Part shown: one piece after another, positions 8,200 to 18,015 of the stretch | Numbering within the stretch: position 1 is the stretch's first letter | Layout: every line of letters starts with the position of its first letter | NCBI GenBank assembly: GCA_009839635.1 | Contig: VXPJ01000059.1 | Coordinates: forward strand, 1 to 27,807 | Origin: Pseudomonadota bacterium | GTDB lineage: Bacteria > Pseudomonadota > Gammaproteobacteria > UBA4575 | Direction: 5' to 3' | Length of the DNA: 27,807 bases | Notes under the pieces: model-generated | Databases searched by the model: none | Told to the model about the DNA's origin: nothing | What the model saw: only the letters and a program-made list of their open reading frames with translations | Position numbers and translations under genes: made by a program

Positions 8200-9486
8200 A
8201 TGACCCAGCCGGCAATCTATATCATCGACGGAAGTCGTACACCGTTTATCAAGGCGCAGGGGCGGCCCGGCCCCTTTCAGGCGTCTGACCTCGCTGTACT
8301 CTCTGCCCAGCCGCTGCTGATGCGCCAGCCCTTTGCGCCGGATGCGCTCGATGAAGTGATCGTGGGCAGCGTGTCGCCCGCGGCGGACGAAGCCAATATC
8401 GCACGCGTGATTGCACTGCGCCTGGGTTGTGGTCACCGGATGCCTGCCTGGACCGTACAGCGCAATTGCGCATCCGGAATGCAGGCGATCGACTCTGCCT
8501 GCACGAGCCTGCTGCTTGGAAAGTCGGGACTGGTGCTTGCCGGAGGCACGGAGTCCATGAGCCATACACCAGTACTGTACAACCGTCACATGGTGAACTG
8601 GCTGGGAGACCTGAGCCGCTCCAAGTCCCCATGGCAAAAGATCCGGACCCTGGCCAGGCTCAGGCCCGGGTTTTTTGCGCCGGTCATCGGCCTCAAGAAG
8701 GGCCTCAACGATCCGGTGGTCGGGCTGTCCATGGGACAGACCGCGGAGAACCTGGTTCACAGGTTCAGCATCCCGAGGACCCGGATGGACCATTACGCCG
8801 TGCAAAGTCATCAGCGCCTGCTGCATGCCCAGGAAAACGGTCACCTCGATGAGGTGGTGACCATCTACGACCACGAAGGCAGGTTCTACGACCATGACAA
8901 CGGCGTGAGGCCAGATTCAAGCGTGGAAAAACTGGCACAGCTGGCCCCCGTGTTTGACAGAAAGTTTGGAAGTGTTACGGCAGGCAACAGTGCCCAGATC
9001 ACCGACGGGGCTGCCTGGATACTGCTGGCCAGTGAGACGGCAGTCAAGCAATACGGGCTTTCACCCGTGGGCAGGATCATTGCCACGGGCTGGGCAGCCC
9101 TGGACCCTGCGCAGATGGGACTCGGCCCGGTTCATGCCATGGCCGCAGTGTTGTCGAGCCAGAACCTCGAATTTGCCGACATTGACTACTGGGAACTCAA
9201 TGAAGCCTTTGCGGGACAGGTGCTTGCCTGCATGGAAGCGTGCAAGAGCACTGATTACTGCAGGAATGAACTGGGCATGGACACGATGCTTGGCGAGATT
9301 CCCCATGAGTGTCTCAACGTGGATGGAGGGGCGATCAGCATCGGTCACCCCGTGGGAGCAAGTGGCACAAGAATTGTGCATCATCTTTTAACTGTACTGC
9401 AGCGAAACCAGGCAAGGCTGGGGATTGCCACCCTTTGCATCGGTGGTGGCCAGGGCGGCGCAGTGCTCGTGGAAAATCTCCAGTAA
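8200..9486 (+). CDS. fadI: Acetyl-CoA C-acyltransferase (3-ketoacyl-CoA thiolase), FadI/FadA type
   Basis: This 428-residue thiolase cleaves 3-ketoacyl-CoA with CoA in the last step of beta-oxidation. The nucleophile is Cys90 in QRNCASGMQAI. The other active-site loops are NEAFAG (Asn334), ISIGHPVGASGTR (His383) and the second cysteine Cys413 in CIGGGQGGA. Substrate-loop residues include GTESMSHTP and LSMGQTAEN. It starts at ATG 8200, 44 bp after the class V enzyme stops, and is followed after ten bases by the hydratase/dehydrogenase. This is the fadI-fadJ gene order rather than the fadB-fadA order, and the symbol rests on that order. A thiolase of this class can also run in reverse as an acetoacetyl-CoA synthase. 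Confidence 0.92.
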   Translation: MTQPAIYIIDGSRTPFIKAQGRPGPFQASDLAVLSAQPLLMRQPFAPDALDEVIVGSVSPAADEANIARVIALRLGCGHRMPAWTVQRNCASGMQAIDSACTSLLLGKSGLVLAGGTESMSHTPVLYNRHMVNWLGDLSRSKSPWQKIRTLARLRPGFFAPVIGLKKGLNDPVVGLSMGQTAENLVHRFSIPRTRMDHYAVQSHQRLLHAQENGHLDEVVTIYDHEGRFYDHDNGVRPDSSVEKLAQLAPVFDRKFGSVTAGNSAQITDGAAWILLASETAVKQYGLSPVGRIIATGWAALDPAQMGLGPVHAMAAVLSSQNLEFADIDYWELNEAFAGQVLACMEACKSTDYCRNELGMDTMLGEIPHECLNVDGGAISIGHPVGASGTRIVHHLLTVLQRNQARLGIATLCIGGGQGGAVLVENLQ

Positions 9487-9496
9487 GAAGAGGCTC

Positions 9497-11539
9497 ATGT
9501 CCATCCAATACACCCACTGGACGCTTGACCAGGACGACCAAGACTTAGCCTGGCTCACACTGGATGTTGCCGACAGCGGTACAAATATCCTGTCTATGTC
9601 AGTGCTCGACGAATTCCGGCAAATCCTGGGCCGGTTCGAGGAACACATGCCTGCAGGTGTTGCAATCACTTCCGGCAAACCCAGGGGATTTATCGCCGGT
9701 GCAGATATCAAGGAGTTTACCGAGATCACCAAAGTGCAGCTGGCGCTGGAAAAAATCTACATGGGTCAATCGATCATGGATCAACTGGATCAGCTGTACT
9801 GCCCCACGGTCGCTGTCATCAACGGCTTTTGCCTGGGCGGCGGGCTGGAGCTTGCGCTGAGTTGCGACTACCGAATCGCACTGGATGACCCAGCTGTTCG
9901 CTTTTCATTTCCGGAAATCAAGCTGGGGATTCATCCCGGATATGGGGGGACTGTACGCACTTTGCGTCATCTGAATCCCCTCACGGCAATGGACCTTATG
10001 TTGACGGGTCGCAGTATCGATGCCAGGCGCGCGCAAAGAATCGGCCTGGTCGACCATGTCGTGCCTGCACGGCAGATGAGTAACGCGGCGCGCAAGCTTT
10101 TACTGGAACGCCCACCCGGGCACCAGACCCCCAAGTTTGTGAAGATACTCAACAGCCGCCCGGCCCGACTGGTTCTGGCAGCCCAGATGCGCAGACAGGT
10201 TTCCAAAAAGGCACCATCAGAGCATTACCCTGCACCCTACGCGATGATCAATCACTGGGCCGAGCATTATGGTGAGGAAGACAAGATGCTGCAGTACGAG
10301 GCGAGTTCCGTTGCCGAACTGAGTGTAACCAACACAGCAAAAAATCTGGTACGGACCTTCATGCTGTCAAAAAAACTCAAGGGCCTGGCCAGCCGTGAAC
10401 CGGCAACTGCACGTCACGTACACGTGATCGGTGCAGGCGTGATGGGCGCTGACATTGCTGCATGGTGTGCATACAAGGGATTGACCGTCACCTTGCAGGA
10501 TATCCGCATGGAAAGCCTGGCCCAGGCCAAAAAACGGGCCTGGCAGTACTTCAAGAAGCAGCTGAAACACCGGTTGCTGATCAGAAATGCCATGGACCGC
10601 TTTATCCCGGACATGCAGGGCAGCGGTCTCGGCAGGGCTGACGTGGTAATTGAGGCGGTATTTGAAGACAGGAATATCAAGCAGGACCTGCTGGCTTCGA
10701 TTGAACCGGACATAAGAAAAGATGCCCTGCTGGCCACCAATACATCCAGCATAGAAATCGAAAAGCTCTGTGATGCATTGACAGAACCTGCCCGACTGGT
10801 CGGGATACATTTTTTCAACCCGGTTGCGAGGATGCCGCTGATCGAAATCGTCAATGGCGTGCAGACACGTCAGGAAATTCTGCAGCATGCCATCGATTTT
10901 TCCCGGCAGATAGACAAGCTGCCCCTACCGGTAAAGAGTGCGCCCGGGTTCCTGGTGAACCGGATCCTCACGCCCTACATGGTAGAAGCCGTCCTGCTCA
11001 GGGAAGCCGGCATGCCTGCCGGCGAAATTGACCAGGCCGCCGTTCGGTTTGGCATGCCGATGGGACCCCTGGAACTGGCCGATACCGTAGGCCTGGATAT
11101 CGGTCTGCATGTGGCAGAGTGCCTGGACCTGGCCTACGGGTTCGGGATACCGGAGTCATTCAGGTCCATGGTCGAGGCGGGCAACCTGGGCAGAAAATCC
11201 GGGCAGGGTTTTTATAAATGGAAACGGGGTAAAAAAGTTTCCTCAATTCGCAAGCCATCGACCAAGCACACCGCGTCCATCCAGAACCGCCTGGTGTCGA
11301 GGATTGCCAACGAAGCTGTCGCATGCCTTCGCGAAGAGATTGTCCAAGACAGGGACTCTCTTGATGCGGGCATCGTTTTTGGTACAGGATTTGCCCCGTT
11401 TCGAGGCGGGGTGATGCAATATGTTGACTCCAGGGGAGCTGCTGACGTGCTGGCTACCCTGGGTTCATTGCAAAAACAGTTTGGAGACCGCTTCCGGCCA
11501 GACCCGGGCTGGCACGAATTTAACGCCGAAACCGGGTGA
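9497..11539 (+). CDS. fadJ: Bifunctional enoyl-CoA hydratase / 3-hydroxyacyl-CoA dehydrogenase (FadJ/FadB type)
   Basis: This 680-residue fusion protein carries out the second and third steps of beta-oxidation. Residues 1-200 form the crotonase domain, with the oxyanion loop GFCLGGGLELALSCDYRIA (Glu118) and the second catalytic acid in SFPEIKLGIHPGYGG (Glu140). Residues 305-490 form the NAD-binding domain, starting HVHVIGAGVMGADIAAW and holding VGIHFFNPVARMPLIEIV (His438 and Glu450). The rest is the 3-hydroxyacyl-CoA dehydrogenase C-terminal domain, including KSAPGFLVNRILTPYM, and a degenerate repeat of it. The frame is open to 9425 inside the thiolase gene. ATG 9497, preceded by AAGAGG, is the start. 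The subunit is a little shorter than E. coli FadJ. It should act with the thiolase as a complex. Confidence 0.94.
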   Translation: MSIQYTHWTLDQDDQDLAWLTLDVADSGTNILSMSVLDEFRQILGRFEEHMPAGVAITSGKPRGFIAGADIKEFTEITKVQLALEKIYMGQSIMDQLDQLYCPTVAVINGFCLGGGLELALSCDYRIALDDPAVRFSFPEIKLGIHPGYGGTVRTLRHLNPLTAMDLMLTGRSIDARRAQRIGLVDHVVPARQMSNAARKLLLERPPGHQTPKFVKILNSRPARLVLAAQMRRQVSKKAPSEHYPAPYAMINHWAEHYGEEDKMLQYEASSVAELSVTNTAKNLVRTFMLSKKLKGLASREPATARHVHVIGAGVMGADIAAWCAYKGLTVTLQDIRMESLAQAKKRAWQYFKKQLKHRLLIRNAMDRFIPDMQGSGLGRADVVIEAVFEDRNIKQDLLASIEPDIRKDALLATNTSSIEIEKLCDALTEPARLVGIHFFNPVARMPLIEIVNGVQTRQEILQHAIDFSRQIDKLPLPVKSAPGFLVNRILTPYMVEAVLLREAGMPAGEIDQAAVRFGMPMGPLELADTVGLDIGLHVAECLDLAYGFGIPESFRSMVEAGNLGRKSGQGFYKWKRGKKVSSIRKPSTKHTASIQNRLVSRIANEAVACLREEIVQDRDSLDAGIVFGTGFAPFRGGVMQYVDSRGAADVLATLGSLQKQFGDRFRPDPGWHEFNAETG

Positions 11540-11570
11540 AAGGGCTAGCGTCCCTGTAGGGGGCCTGGGC

Positions 11571-11831
11571 TTAACGCGGACCCCTGTCCGGTCGGGGACG
11601 TGCCTCGTTGACCCTGACATTACGTCCCTGCACGCTGGATTCATTCAGTGCACTGATTGCACTTTCACCCTGCGCCTTGTCCGGCATCTCGACGAAGCCA
11701 AACCCCTTGGAGCGGCCTGACTCCCTGTCCATGATGATGCTTGCACTCTTCACCTCACCGTGTGCGGCAAACAACTCCCGCAATTCATCTTCAGAGATGG
11801 TGTATGGCAAATTACCAATGTAAATATTCAT
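11571..11831 (-). CDS. Single-RRM RNA-binding protein
   Basis: This 86-residue protein is almost entirely one RNA-recognition motif. RNP2 is IYIGNL (residues 3-8) and RNP1 is KGFGFVEM (42-49), with the exposed aromatic residues present in both. A short Arg/Pro-rich tail (EARPRPDRGPR) follows. Bacterial and cyanobacterial members of this family bind single-stranded RNA and are often cold-induced, but their precise targets are mostly unknown. The start is well supported: AGGAGA lies four to five bases before the ATG. The gene converges on fadJ, leaving 31 bases between stops with no convincing terminator. The 410-bp upstream stretch is non-coding and could hold a long leader. Confidence 0.94.
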   Translation of the reverse strand: MNIYIGNLPYTISEDELRELFAAHGEVKSASIIMDRESGRSKGFGFVEMPDKAQGESAISALNESSVQGRNVRVNEARPRPDRGPR

Positions 11832-12241
11832 TCTTTCTCCTATGCATGTGTACCGTTAGTATCAACATCACCCAGAAACCAGCACACGAATCAATCGATG
11901 ATGATCAAAATATTGTCTGGCCATACTGCCCTACATGTGAAACTCGCACGACTAACTAAAGTACAAAAACTTTGGGAAACAAAGACTCAAGGGAAATGCT
12001 TTAGATATGAATACGAACAGGATGCACAAATCTGAAATTACATCAGATCTGCTGCATAACCTTCATGAAAGCTGGAAACCATACATTCAATGCTTCTGCC
12101 TGCCTCTGTCGATCGTGGACAGGAACCAAGCGCTCGCCAATAATGCACGAAAAGTGTAAAGGTGTCTATTACATATTTGCGAAGCTGTCATGAGCCTTTC
12201 ACAAGACACCACTTACCCTGCACGGCGCCGATGGCTTGCCT
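11832..12241. other. 410-bp non-coding stretch between the RRM gene and lpd
   Basis: The right-hand gene (lpd) ends here and the left-hand gene (RRM) starts here, both on the minus strand. The stretch must therefore contain the lpd transcript end and the RRM promoter. I see an inverted repeat ATCTGA/TCAGAT (12030-12035 and 12043-12048) and a weak AT-rich hairpin CTTTG/CAAAG (11970-11984) followed on the minus strand by GTTTTTG. The second could be a weak terminator. The short open frames here have no coding character. No tRNA or known riboswitch is recognisable, and no clean -35/-10 pair stands out. Confidence 0.5.
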
Positions 12242-13666
12242 CTAGAAATGGATTGCCCGTCGGTCTGCTGCAAGCGCCGCCTCATGCATGCCTTCCGACA
12301 GGCTTGGGTGGGCATGTACCATTCGTGCAAGATCCTCTGCACAAAGCTCCGACTCCATGGCCACTACAGCTTCACAGATCAGCTCTGAAGCAGACGGCCC
12401 TAGGATATGAGCCCCGAGGATCCTGTCGCTGCCCTGCTCGCAAACAATTTTGAACAGGCCCCCGGTATCACCCATGGCATGTGCACGCCCCAGTGCCCTG
12501 AACGGGAATTCTCCTGTACGACAGGGAATGCCGTCGCTCTTGCACTGTTGCTCGGTGCGACCGACCCAGGCGATTTCGGGCCAGGTGTAAACGACCCACG
12601 GGACCGCCTCGTAGTTTATGTGGGCATGCTGGCCAGCGAGCTGCTCTGCAAGTGCCATGCCTTCCTCGGAACCTTTGTGCGCAAGCATCGCTCCGCCGAC
12701 GACATCACCGATGGCATAGACATTTTCAACGGACGTCTGCCAGCGTGCATCAATTTCTATGAATCCTTTTTGGTTTGTCTTGATACCCACGGCTTCCAGG
12801 TCCAACTCCGCTGTATCGGCAATGCGACCCACCGCTACGACAAGCTTGCTGACCTCAAGAAGCTGTTCTGCACCATTCAGGCTGTAGCTTACTGCAACCT
12901 TGTCGCTGGTCGCCTGCACTTCCTGGACCAGGCAGTTCATACGGATATCCAGCCCCTGCTTACCCAGAATCTTGAACGCCTCCTTGCTCACTGTGCGGTC
13001 CGCGGTAGGCAAAAATTCTGCCAGCGCTTCCAGGATGATGACTTCCGAACCCAGGCGATTCCAGACACTGCCCATTTCCAGCCCGATGACCCCTGCCCCG
13101 ATAATGCCCAGCCTCTCCGGGGCTTCCTGCAGGTTCAACGCCCCTGTCGAGTCGAGTACCTGGTCATTATCAACTTCGATGTCCGGCAAGGCACTCGGCT
13201 TCGAGCCGCTGGCAATGACAATGTGCTCGCCCTGCAACTCCTCGGATGAACCATCGAGCTGCTCCACGTGTATTCGCTGTTCCCCGAGAAACCTCGCAGT
13301 ACCTGCGTACACATCAACCTTGTTCTTTTTGAGCAGGCTCGCGACCCCCCGGGTCAGGGTCTGTACCACTTTGTCCTTGCGCTTCTGCATGGTGGGGATG
13401 TCTACCTCAAGCCCGGAGATTTTTAGCCCGTGCCTGCCAGCCTGTTCACTCAGAAAATGGACATGGTGGGTCGAGTCGAGCAAGGCCTTGGACGGGATAC
13501 AGCCCACGTTCAGACAGGTACCGCCCAACGCCGGCTTGCCCCTGGCATTGACCCACTTGTCAATGCACGCGACCTTGAATCCCAGCTGGGCACAACGTAT
13601 CGCGCACACGTAGCCAGCAGGCCCGGCTCCAATCACGATGACTTCGTACTGCTGCACGGTGGACAC
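12242..13666 (-). CDS. lpdA: Dihydrolipoyl dehydrogenase (E3)
   Basis: This 474-residue flavoprotein reoxidises dihydrolipoyl groups of 2-oxoacid dehydrogenase complexes, passing electrons to NAD+. It shows the FAD motif VIVIGAGPAGYVCAIRCAQLG, the redox disulfide in GGTCLNVGCIPSKALL (Cys51 and Cys56), and the NAD motif LGIIGAGVIGLEMGSVWNRLG. The second FAD motif is NVYAIGDVVGGAMLAHK, and the C-terminal dyad is HAHPSLSE (His453 and Glu458). The start is GTG at 13666, five bases after the sucB stop; an in-frame GTG at 13657 is possible. Being third in the sucA-sucB-lpd order, it is most simply the E3 of the 2-oxoglutarate dehydrogenase complex, though it may also serve pyruvate dehydrogenase and the glycine cleavage system. 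Confidence 0.96.
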   Translation of the reverse strand: MSTVQQYEVIVIGAGPAGYVCAIRCAQLGFKVACIDKWVNARGKPALGGTCLNVGCIPSKALLDSTHHVHFLSEQAGRHGLKISGLEVDIPTMQKRKDKVVQTLTRGVASLLKKNKVDVYAGTARFLGEQRIHVEQLDGSSEELQGEHIVIASGSKPSALPDIEVDNDQVLDSTGALNLQEAPERLGIIGAGVIGLEMGSVWNRLGSEVIILEALAEFLPTADRTVSKEAFKILGKQGLDIRMNCLVQEVQATSDKVAVSYSLNGAEQLLEVSKLVVAVGRIADTAELDLEAVGIKTNQKGFIEIDARWQTSVENVYAIGDVVGGAMLAHKGSEEGMALAEQLAGQHAHINYEAVPWVVYTWPEIAWVGRTEQQCKSDGIPCRTGEFPFRALGRAHAMGDTGGLFKIVCEQGSDRILGAHILGPSASELICEAVVAMESELCAEDLARMVHAHPSLSEGMHEAALAADRRAIHF

Positions 13667-13671
13667 GCGGT

Positions 13672-14985
13672 TCAGGCCTGCAACAGGAGCCGGACAGGAT
13701 CCTCAATGATGTTTTTGGCATGGACGAGGAACTGTACGGCTTCCTTGCCGTCGATTATCCGGTGGTCATAGCTCAGGGCCAGGTACATCATGGGCGCAAT
13801 CCGGATTTCGCCATCATGTGCAATCGGCCGGTTCTGAATGGCATGCATGCCCAAAATTGCACTTTGTGGCGGGTTGATGATGGGCGTGGACATCATCGAG
13901 CCAAATACGCCGCCGTTGGTGATCGTGAAGGTTCCGCCCGTAAGCTCCTCCAGGGTAACCTTGTTTTCACGCGCCCTGGATGCAAAATCCACAATACTGC
14001 TTTCGATTCTGGCAAATGAAAGCCGATCGGCATCCCGTATCACCGGAACAATCAGGCCACGCTCGGTGCTGACCGCAACCCCGATGTCGAAGTACTCGTG
14101 GTACACAATGTCATCCCCCTCTACAGATGCATTGATGATGGGAAATGCCTTCAGCGCATCGATGACCGCCTTGATGAAAAAAGACATGAAGCCAAGCTTG
14201 ACCCCGTGGGATTTCTCGAATTCCTGCTTGTATATTTTCCGCAACTCCATGACATTTTCCATGTTGACTTCATTGAATGTCGTCAGCATGGCACTTTGCT
14301 TCTGTGCACTTACCAGGCGTCTTGCGATGCTTTTGCGCAGTGCCGTCATGGGTACGCGCCTGAGTTGTCGGCTGCCCCGTTCCTGGGAATCCGGCCGGGA
14401 CACTGGTGATGGTTCAGTCGCCGGAGTTGTATCAGGTATTGGAACAACCTTTGCCTCCGCCTCTGCTTCTGTCTCCATCGCCCGGATATGGGCCTTGACA
14501 TCCTCTTTGGTTACCCGGCCACCCTTTCCGGTGCTCTCCACATCCTGCAGGTTGACCCCGTGTTCTGCGGCGAGCTTCCTGACTGCCGGGCTGGTTTTCG
14601 AAGGTGGGGGTTTTGCGGGTTCGGGTGATGCCTCAGGCACTGCAGATACAGAAGCTGCAGCACTTGCAGGCGCCACATCTTTTGCCGGGGGAGCCACCGC
14701 TTCGGTCGAGGACTTGGCGGATGCAGCGGAAGATTTGGAGCCACGCTTGCCGGTATCAATCACTGCCAGGACTTCGTTGCTTTGCACCTCGTCACTGGTC
14801 TGTTTGCTGATGGATACGAGTTGCCCGCTTTGTGGTGCCGTGATCTCCAGAATCACCTTGTCCGTTTCGATATCGACCAGTTGCTCCCCTTCCTCAACCT
14901 GGTCACCCTGCTGTTTCAGCCAGGCGCCCACCACGGCCTCAGTGATCGATTCGGCCAACTCCGGAACAGTCACGTCTACCTTCAT
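13672..14985 (-). CDS. sucB: 2-oxoglutarate dehydrogenase E2, dihydrolipoyllysine succinyltransferase
   Basis: This 437-residue E2 core enzyme transfers the succinyl group to CoA. One lipoyl domain covers residues 1-78, with the lipoylated lysine in DIETDKV (Lys43). A long Ala/Pro/Ser linker follows. The peripheral-subunit binding domain, at about 132-168 ([32 protein letters not shown]), docks E1 or E3. After a second acidic and proline-rich linker comes the catalytic domain (about 205-437), with its signature [13 protein letters not shown] carrying His408 and Asp412. ATG 14985 is chosen because AGGGTGGG lies just before it and the lipoyl domain begins there; the frame is open eight codons further. 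It lies between sucA and lpd with short gaps, a typical operon. Confidence 0.96.
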   Translation of the reverse strand: MKVDVTVPELAESITEAVVGAWLKQQGDQVEEGEQLVDIETDKVILEITAPQSGQLVSISKQTSDEVQSNEVLAVIDTGKRGSKSSAASAKSSTEAVAPPAKDVAPASAAASVSAVPEASPEPAKPPPSKTSPAVRKLAAEHGVNLQDVESTGKGGRVTKEDVKAHIRAMETEAEAEAKVVPIPDTTPATEPSPVSRPDSQERGSRQLRRVPMTALRKSIARRLVSAQKQSAMLTTFNEVNMENVMELRKIYKQEFEKSHGVKLGFMSFFIKAVIDALKAFPIINASVEGDDIVYHEYFDIGVAVSTERGLIVPVIRDADRLSFARIESSIVDFASRARENKVTLEELTGGTFTITNGGVFGSMMSTPIINPPQSAILGMHAIQNRPIAHDGEIRIAPMMYLALSYDHRIIDGKEAVQFLVHAKNIIEDPVRLLLQA

Positions 14986-15019
14986 GCACCCACCCTGATT
15001 TACCTGCACACCTGTGCCA

Positions 15020-17917
15020 CTAAACCGCCCTCAAAGAAGGGCCGCGCACTGCCTGTTTCGAAATCCCAAGCGCATCGTTGATGAGTGCCAATTGCTGTCT
15101 GCGATGCACCTGCAGGGAACCGGCCGCCGGTGAGGCTGAATAGGATCTGCCTGCATAACGCAACTGCTGGTTTTTCTTCAGGCACGCTTTCAGATGACGC
15201 CTGGATTGCATGTAGTACCACGCACCCTGGTTGCGCGGTTCCTCCTGGGTCCAGATGATTTCACGAACTGCCGAATACTTGCCTATGATCTTCTTCACTT
15301 CTTCCTGTGGGAACGGGTACAGCTGTTCGATTCGGACAATGGCGATGTCGGTGATCTTGTGTTCGTGGCATGCCCGCAGAAGCTCGTAATATAACTTGCC
15401 TGCGCAAAAGATGATTTTTCTGACACTCTTCGCTTTCAGATTTTCGGCGGCATCAATCACCACCCGAAATCCGCCCTCGCTGAATTCGCTGATTTGCGAA
15501 GACGCATCGACGTCGCGCAGGATGTTCTTCGGGGTCATCACGATCAGGGGCTTGCGATAAGGACGTATCATTTGCCTTCGCAGGAGGTGGAAAATCTGGG
15601 CAGGCGTGCTTGGCATACAGACCTGTATATTTTCCTCAGCGCACAACTGCAGAAAGCGCTCCAGTCTGGCAGAAGAATGCTCCGGTCCCTGACCATCGTA
15701 TCCGTGGGGAAGCAGCATCACCAGTCCACAGTAACGTTGCCATTTTGCCTCTGAAGAACTCAGGAACTGATCCACATAGACCTGCGCATTATTGGCGAAA
15801 TCACCGAATTGTGCCTCCCAGATCACCAGGCTCTCCGGTTCGGTCGTGCTGTAGCCGACTTCGAATCCCAGCACGGCTTCTTCGGAAAGCAGCGAGTTGA
15901 TCGGCAGAAACAGTGGCTGATCCTCGGTGACGTGTTGCAGCGGGATGTACACCGCTCCGCTTGCCTGATCATGAAAACCGACATGTCTGTGGAAAAAGGT
16001 ACCGCGTACACAGTCCTGTCCGGACAGGCGTACAGGAAAGCCTTCCTCCAGCAACGATGCATACGCAAGATTTTCACCGAAGCCCCAGTCCACTGGCAGC
16101 TCACCGCTGCCCATCTGCTTTCGTGACTGCACGATCTTTTGCACGATGCGATGCAGCACAAAGCCCTCGGGCACGGTGGTGAGTCGTTGCGTAAGCTTTT
16201 GGATACGCTCTTCACTGATACAGGTATCTGCCGGTTCACGCCAGCCTGTGCCCAGGTAGGGCTTGTAATCTACAAGGAACTGCGATTCCTCTCTCTTGGC
16301 AATGGGCCCACACACGCGCTGCCCTTTTTGAAGCCTGTTCAAGTACTTCGTTTCCAGTGCCTTGACCCTGGACGGTGTAATCGTTCCGTCCTGAACCAGC
16401 TGGTTCGAGTAGCTTTTGGTCACGCCAAGCTGGTTGCGGATACTGCGGTACATCAGCGGCTGGGTCACGGCCGGTTCGTCCGCCTCATTGTGTCCATGCT
16501 GGCGGTAACAGACCATGTCAATGACCACGTCACAGTTGTATTTCATGCGGTAATCCACGGCAAGCTGTGCAACGAATACCGCCGCCTCCGGATCGTCCCC
16601 GTTGACATGAAACACCGGGGCCTGCACGACTTTGGCCACATCCGAGCAGTACAGCGTGGATCTTGAGTCCAGGGGATCGCTGGTAGTAAACCCGATCTGG
16701 TTGTTCACCACTACATGAATGGTCCCTCCCGTACTGTATCCCCGCGTCTTGGACAAGTTCAGGGTTTCCATCACCACGCCCTGTCCTGCGATTGCTGCAT
16801 CACCATGAATCAGGATCGGGACCACTTCCTCGCGGTTGATGTCTCCACGACGTTGCTGTCGTGCTCGCACGGACCCGGCTACCACGGGATTAATGGCTTC
16901 AAGATGCGAAGGATTGAATGCCAGCACGGTATGGACCGGGCCCCACTCGGTGGCAAGGTCCGATGAAAAACCCTTGTGGTACTTGACGTCTCCCGAACCC
17001 TGCTCGGGACCGAGCTTGTCCTCGAATTCCCGGAACAACGTTTCCGGGTTCTTGCCCAGGATGTTGACCAGCATGTTGAGACGTCCACGGTGTGCCATCC
17101 CCAGAATCACTTCCTTGACATGATGGCGGCCACCGCTTTTGATCAGCTCATCGATAATTGGAATCAGGCTGAGTCCTCCCTCCAGCGAGAACCGCTTTTG
17201 ACCGACGTACTTCTTGTGCAGGTACACCTCCAGCGATTTCGCCGAAATCAGGATTTCCAGTATTCTTCTTTTGCGCTTGTCGGACAGTTCGGGCGCAAAG
17301 TGAAACTGCTCGAGGCGCCGCTGAATCCATTCTTTCTGTTCCAGCGATGTAATATGTTTGAATTCCGACCCGATGGTGCCGCAGTAGGTCACCGACAGCA
17401 TGCTGAGGATCTCTCTCAGCGGGGCATGCTTGACATCACCGATGCCTCCCGTCTCAAAGACTGTGTCCATATCCTTGTGGCTCAGGCCATGAAACTCCGG
17501 GTTAAGTTCCGGAATGTCGGGACGTGCGGTGGCATTCAACGGATCGATGTCGGCCTGTCGATGGCCGAGATACCGGTAGGCACTGATCAGGCGCACTACA
17601 TCCACCTGCTTGCGGTTCAACTCGTCCCGGTATTCCGCCATGCGCTCGACTGCACTGATCAGGCCAAATACATCCACCGACTGCTCATAGGTATCCTGAT
17701 CAAGCTCTAGCGCAAAGTCCGTGTCACTGCGCTCGGAATCCGCAAGGGACGATGCACCCTGGTGGGGTAAAGTCTCAAGTGTGCTGAATAGTTTCTGCCA
17801 CGAGGCAGGCACCGAGTCCGGATGGGCCAGGTAGTCTTCGTAAAGGCCTTCTATGTATGAAACACTCCCGCTATTGAGCTGCTCACCGCCTGATAACAAA
17901 AGCCAGTCTTTTTTCAT
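15020..17917 (-). CDS. sucA: 2-oxoglutarate dehydrogenase E1 component
   Basis: This thiamine-diphosphate enzyme decarboxylates 2-oxoglutarate and succinylates the lipoyl group of SucB. From ATG 17917 it has 965 residues. The N-terminal segment [21 protein letters not shown], typical of SucA, binds the E2 core. Further motifs are [13 protein letters not shown] (about 177-189), [11 protein letters not shown], the ThDP/Mg motif [13 protein letters not shown] to NNQIGFTT (about 369-412), and the transketolase-like C-terminal half with [19 protein letters not shown]. The end, [22 protein letters not shown], is the family end. The frame is open to 18142, inside holB. I reject that because residues before 17917 resemble no SucA, and a TATAAT box lies between the later ATG and the next one upstream (17977). 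Confidence 0.95.
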   Translation of the reverse strand: MKKDWLLLSGGEQLNSGSVSYIEGLYEDYLAHPDSVPASWQKLFSTLETLPHQGASSLADSERSDTDFALELDQDTYEQSVDVFGLISAVERMAEYRDELNRKQVDVVRLISAYRYLGHRQADIDPLNATARPDIPELNPEFHGLSHKDMDTVFETGGIGDVKHAPLREILSMLSVTYCGTIGSEFKHITSLEQKEWIQRRLEQFHFAPELSDKRKRRILEILISAKSLEVYLHKKYVGQKRFSLEGGLSLIPIIDELIKSGGRHHVKEVILGMAHRGRLNMLVNILGKNPETLFREFEDKLGPEQGSGDVKYHKGFSSDLATEWGPVHTVLAFNPSHLEAINPVVAGSVRARQQRRGDINREEVVPILIHGDAAIAGQGVVMETLNLSKTRGYSTGGTIHVVVNNQIGFTTSDPLDSRSTLYCSDVAKVVQAPVFHVNGDDPEAAVFVAQLAVDYRMKYNCDVVIDMVCYRQHGHNEADEPAVTQPLMYRSIRNQLGVTKSYSNQLVQDGTITPSRVKALETKYLNRLQKGQRVCGPIAKREESQFLVDYKPYLGTGWREPADTCISEERIQKLTQRLTTVPEGFVLHRIVQKIVQSRKQMGSGELPVDWGFGENLAYASLLEEGFPVRLSGQDCVRGTFFHRHVGFHDQASGAVYIPLQHVTEDQPLFLPINSLLSEEAVLGFEVGYSTTEPESLVIWEAQFGDFANNAQVYVDQFLSSSEAKWQRYCGLVMLLPHGYDGQGPEHSSARLERFLQLCAEENIQVCMPSTPAQIFHLLRRQMIRPYRKPLIVMTPKNILRDVDASSQISEFSEGGFRVVIDAAENLKAKSVRKIIFCAGKLYYELLRACHEHKITDIAIVRIEQLYPFPQEEVKKIIGKYSAVREIIWTQEEPRNQGAWYYMQSRRHLKACLKKNQQLRYAGRSYSASPAAGSLQVHRRQQLALINDALGISKQAVRGPSLRAV

Positions 17918-17950
17918 TTGCTTCAAGAAGTACCCGGTGTGTCTTCTAGC

Positions 17951-17956
17951 ATTATA
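17951..17956 (-). promoter_or_regulatory. Consensus -10 box before sucA
   Basis: On the minus strand the hexamer at 17951-17956 reads TATAAT, a perfect -10 element, 33 bases before the chosen sucA ATG. The expected -35 position has no good match and there is no extended TG, so an activator may be needed. The element lies between holB and sucA. It suggests that sucAB-lpd can be transcribed independently of the fab cluster, and it decides between alternative sucA starts. Confidence 0.45.
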
Positions 17957-18015
17957 TAGAAGATCAAGGTCAGGCATTACACAATTGTCGAACGCCTGGA
18001 AGCAGACAGTGGTCT

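Noticed and set aside
13838..14998. Long plus-strand open frame (386 codons) opposite sucB
   Set aside because: It is the antisense of a well-conserved gene, is rich in Ser/Thr/Pro as antisense frames of GC-biased genes are, and has no domain or ribosome binding site.
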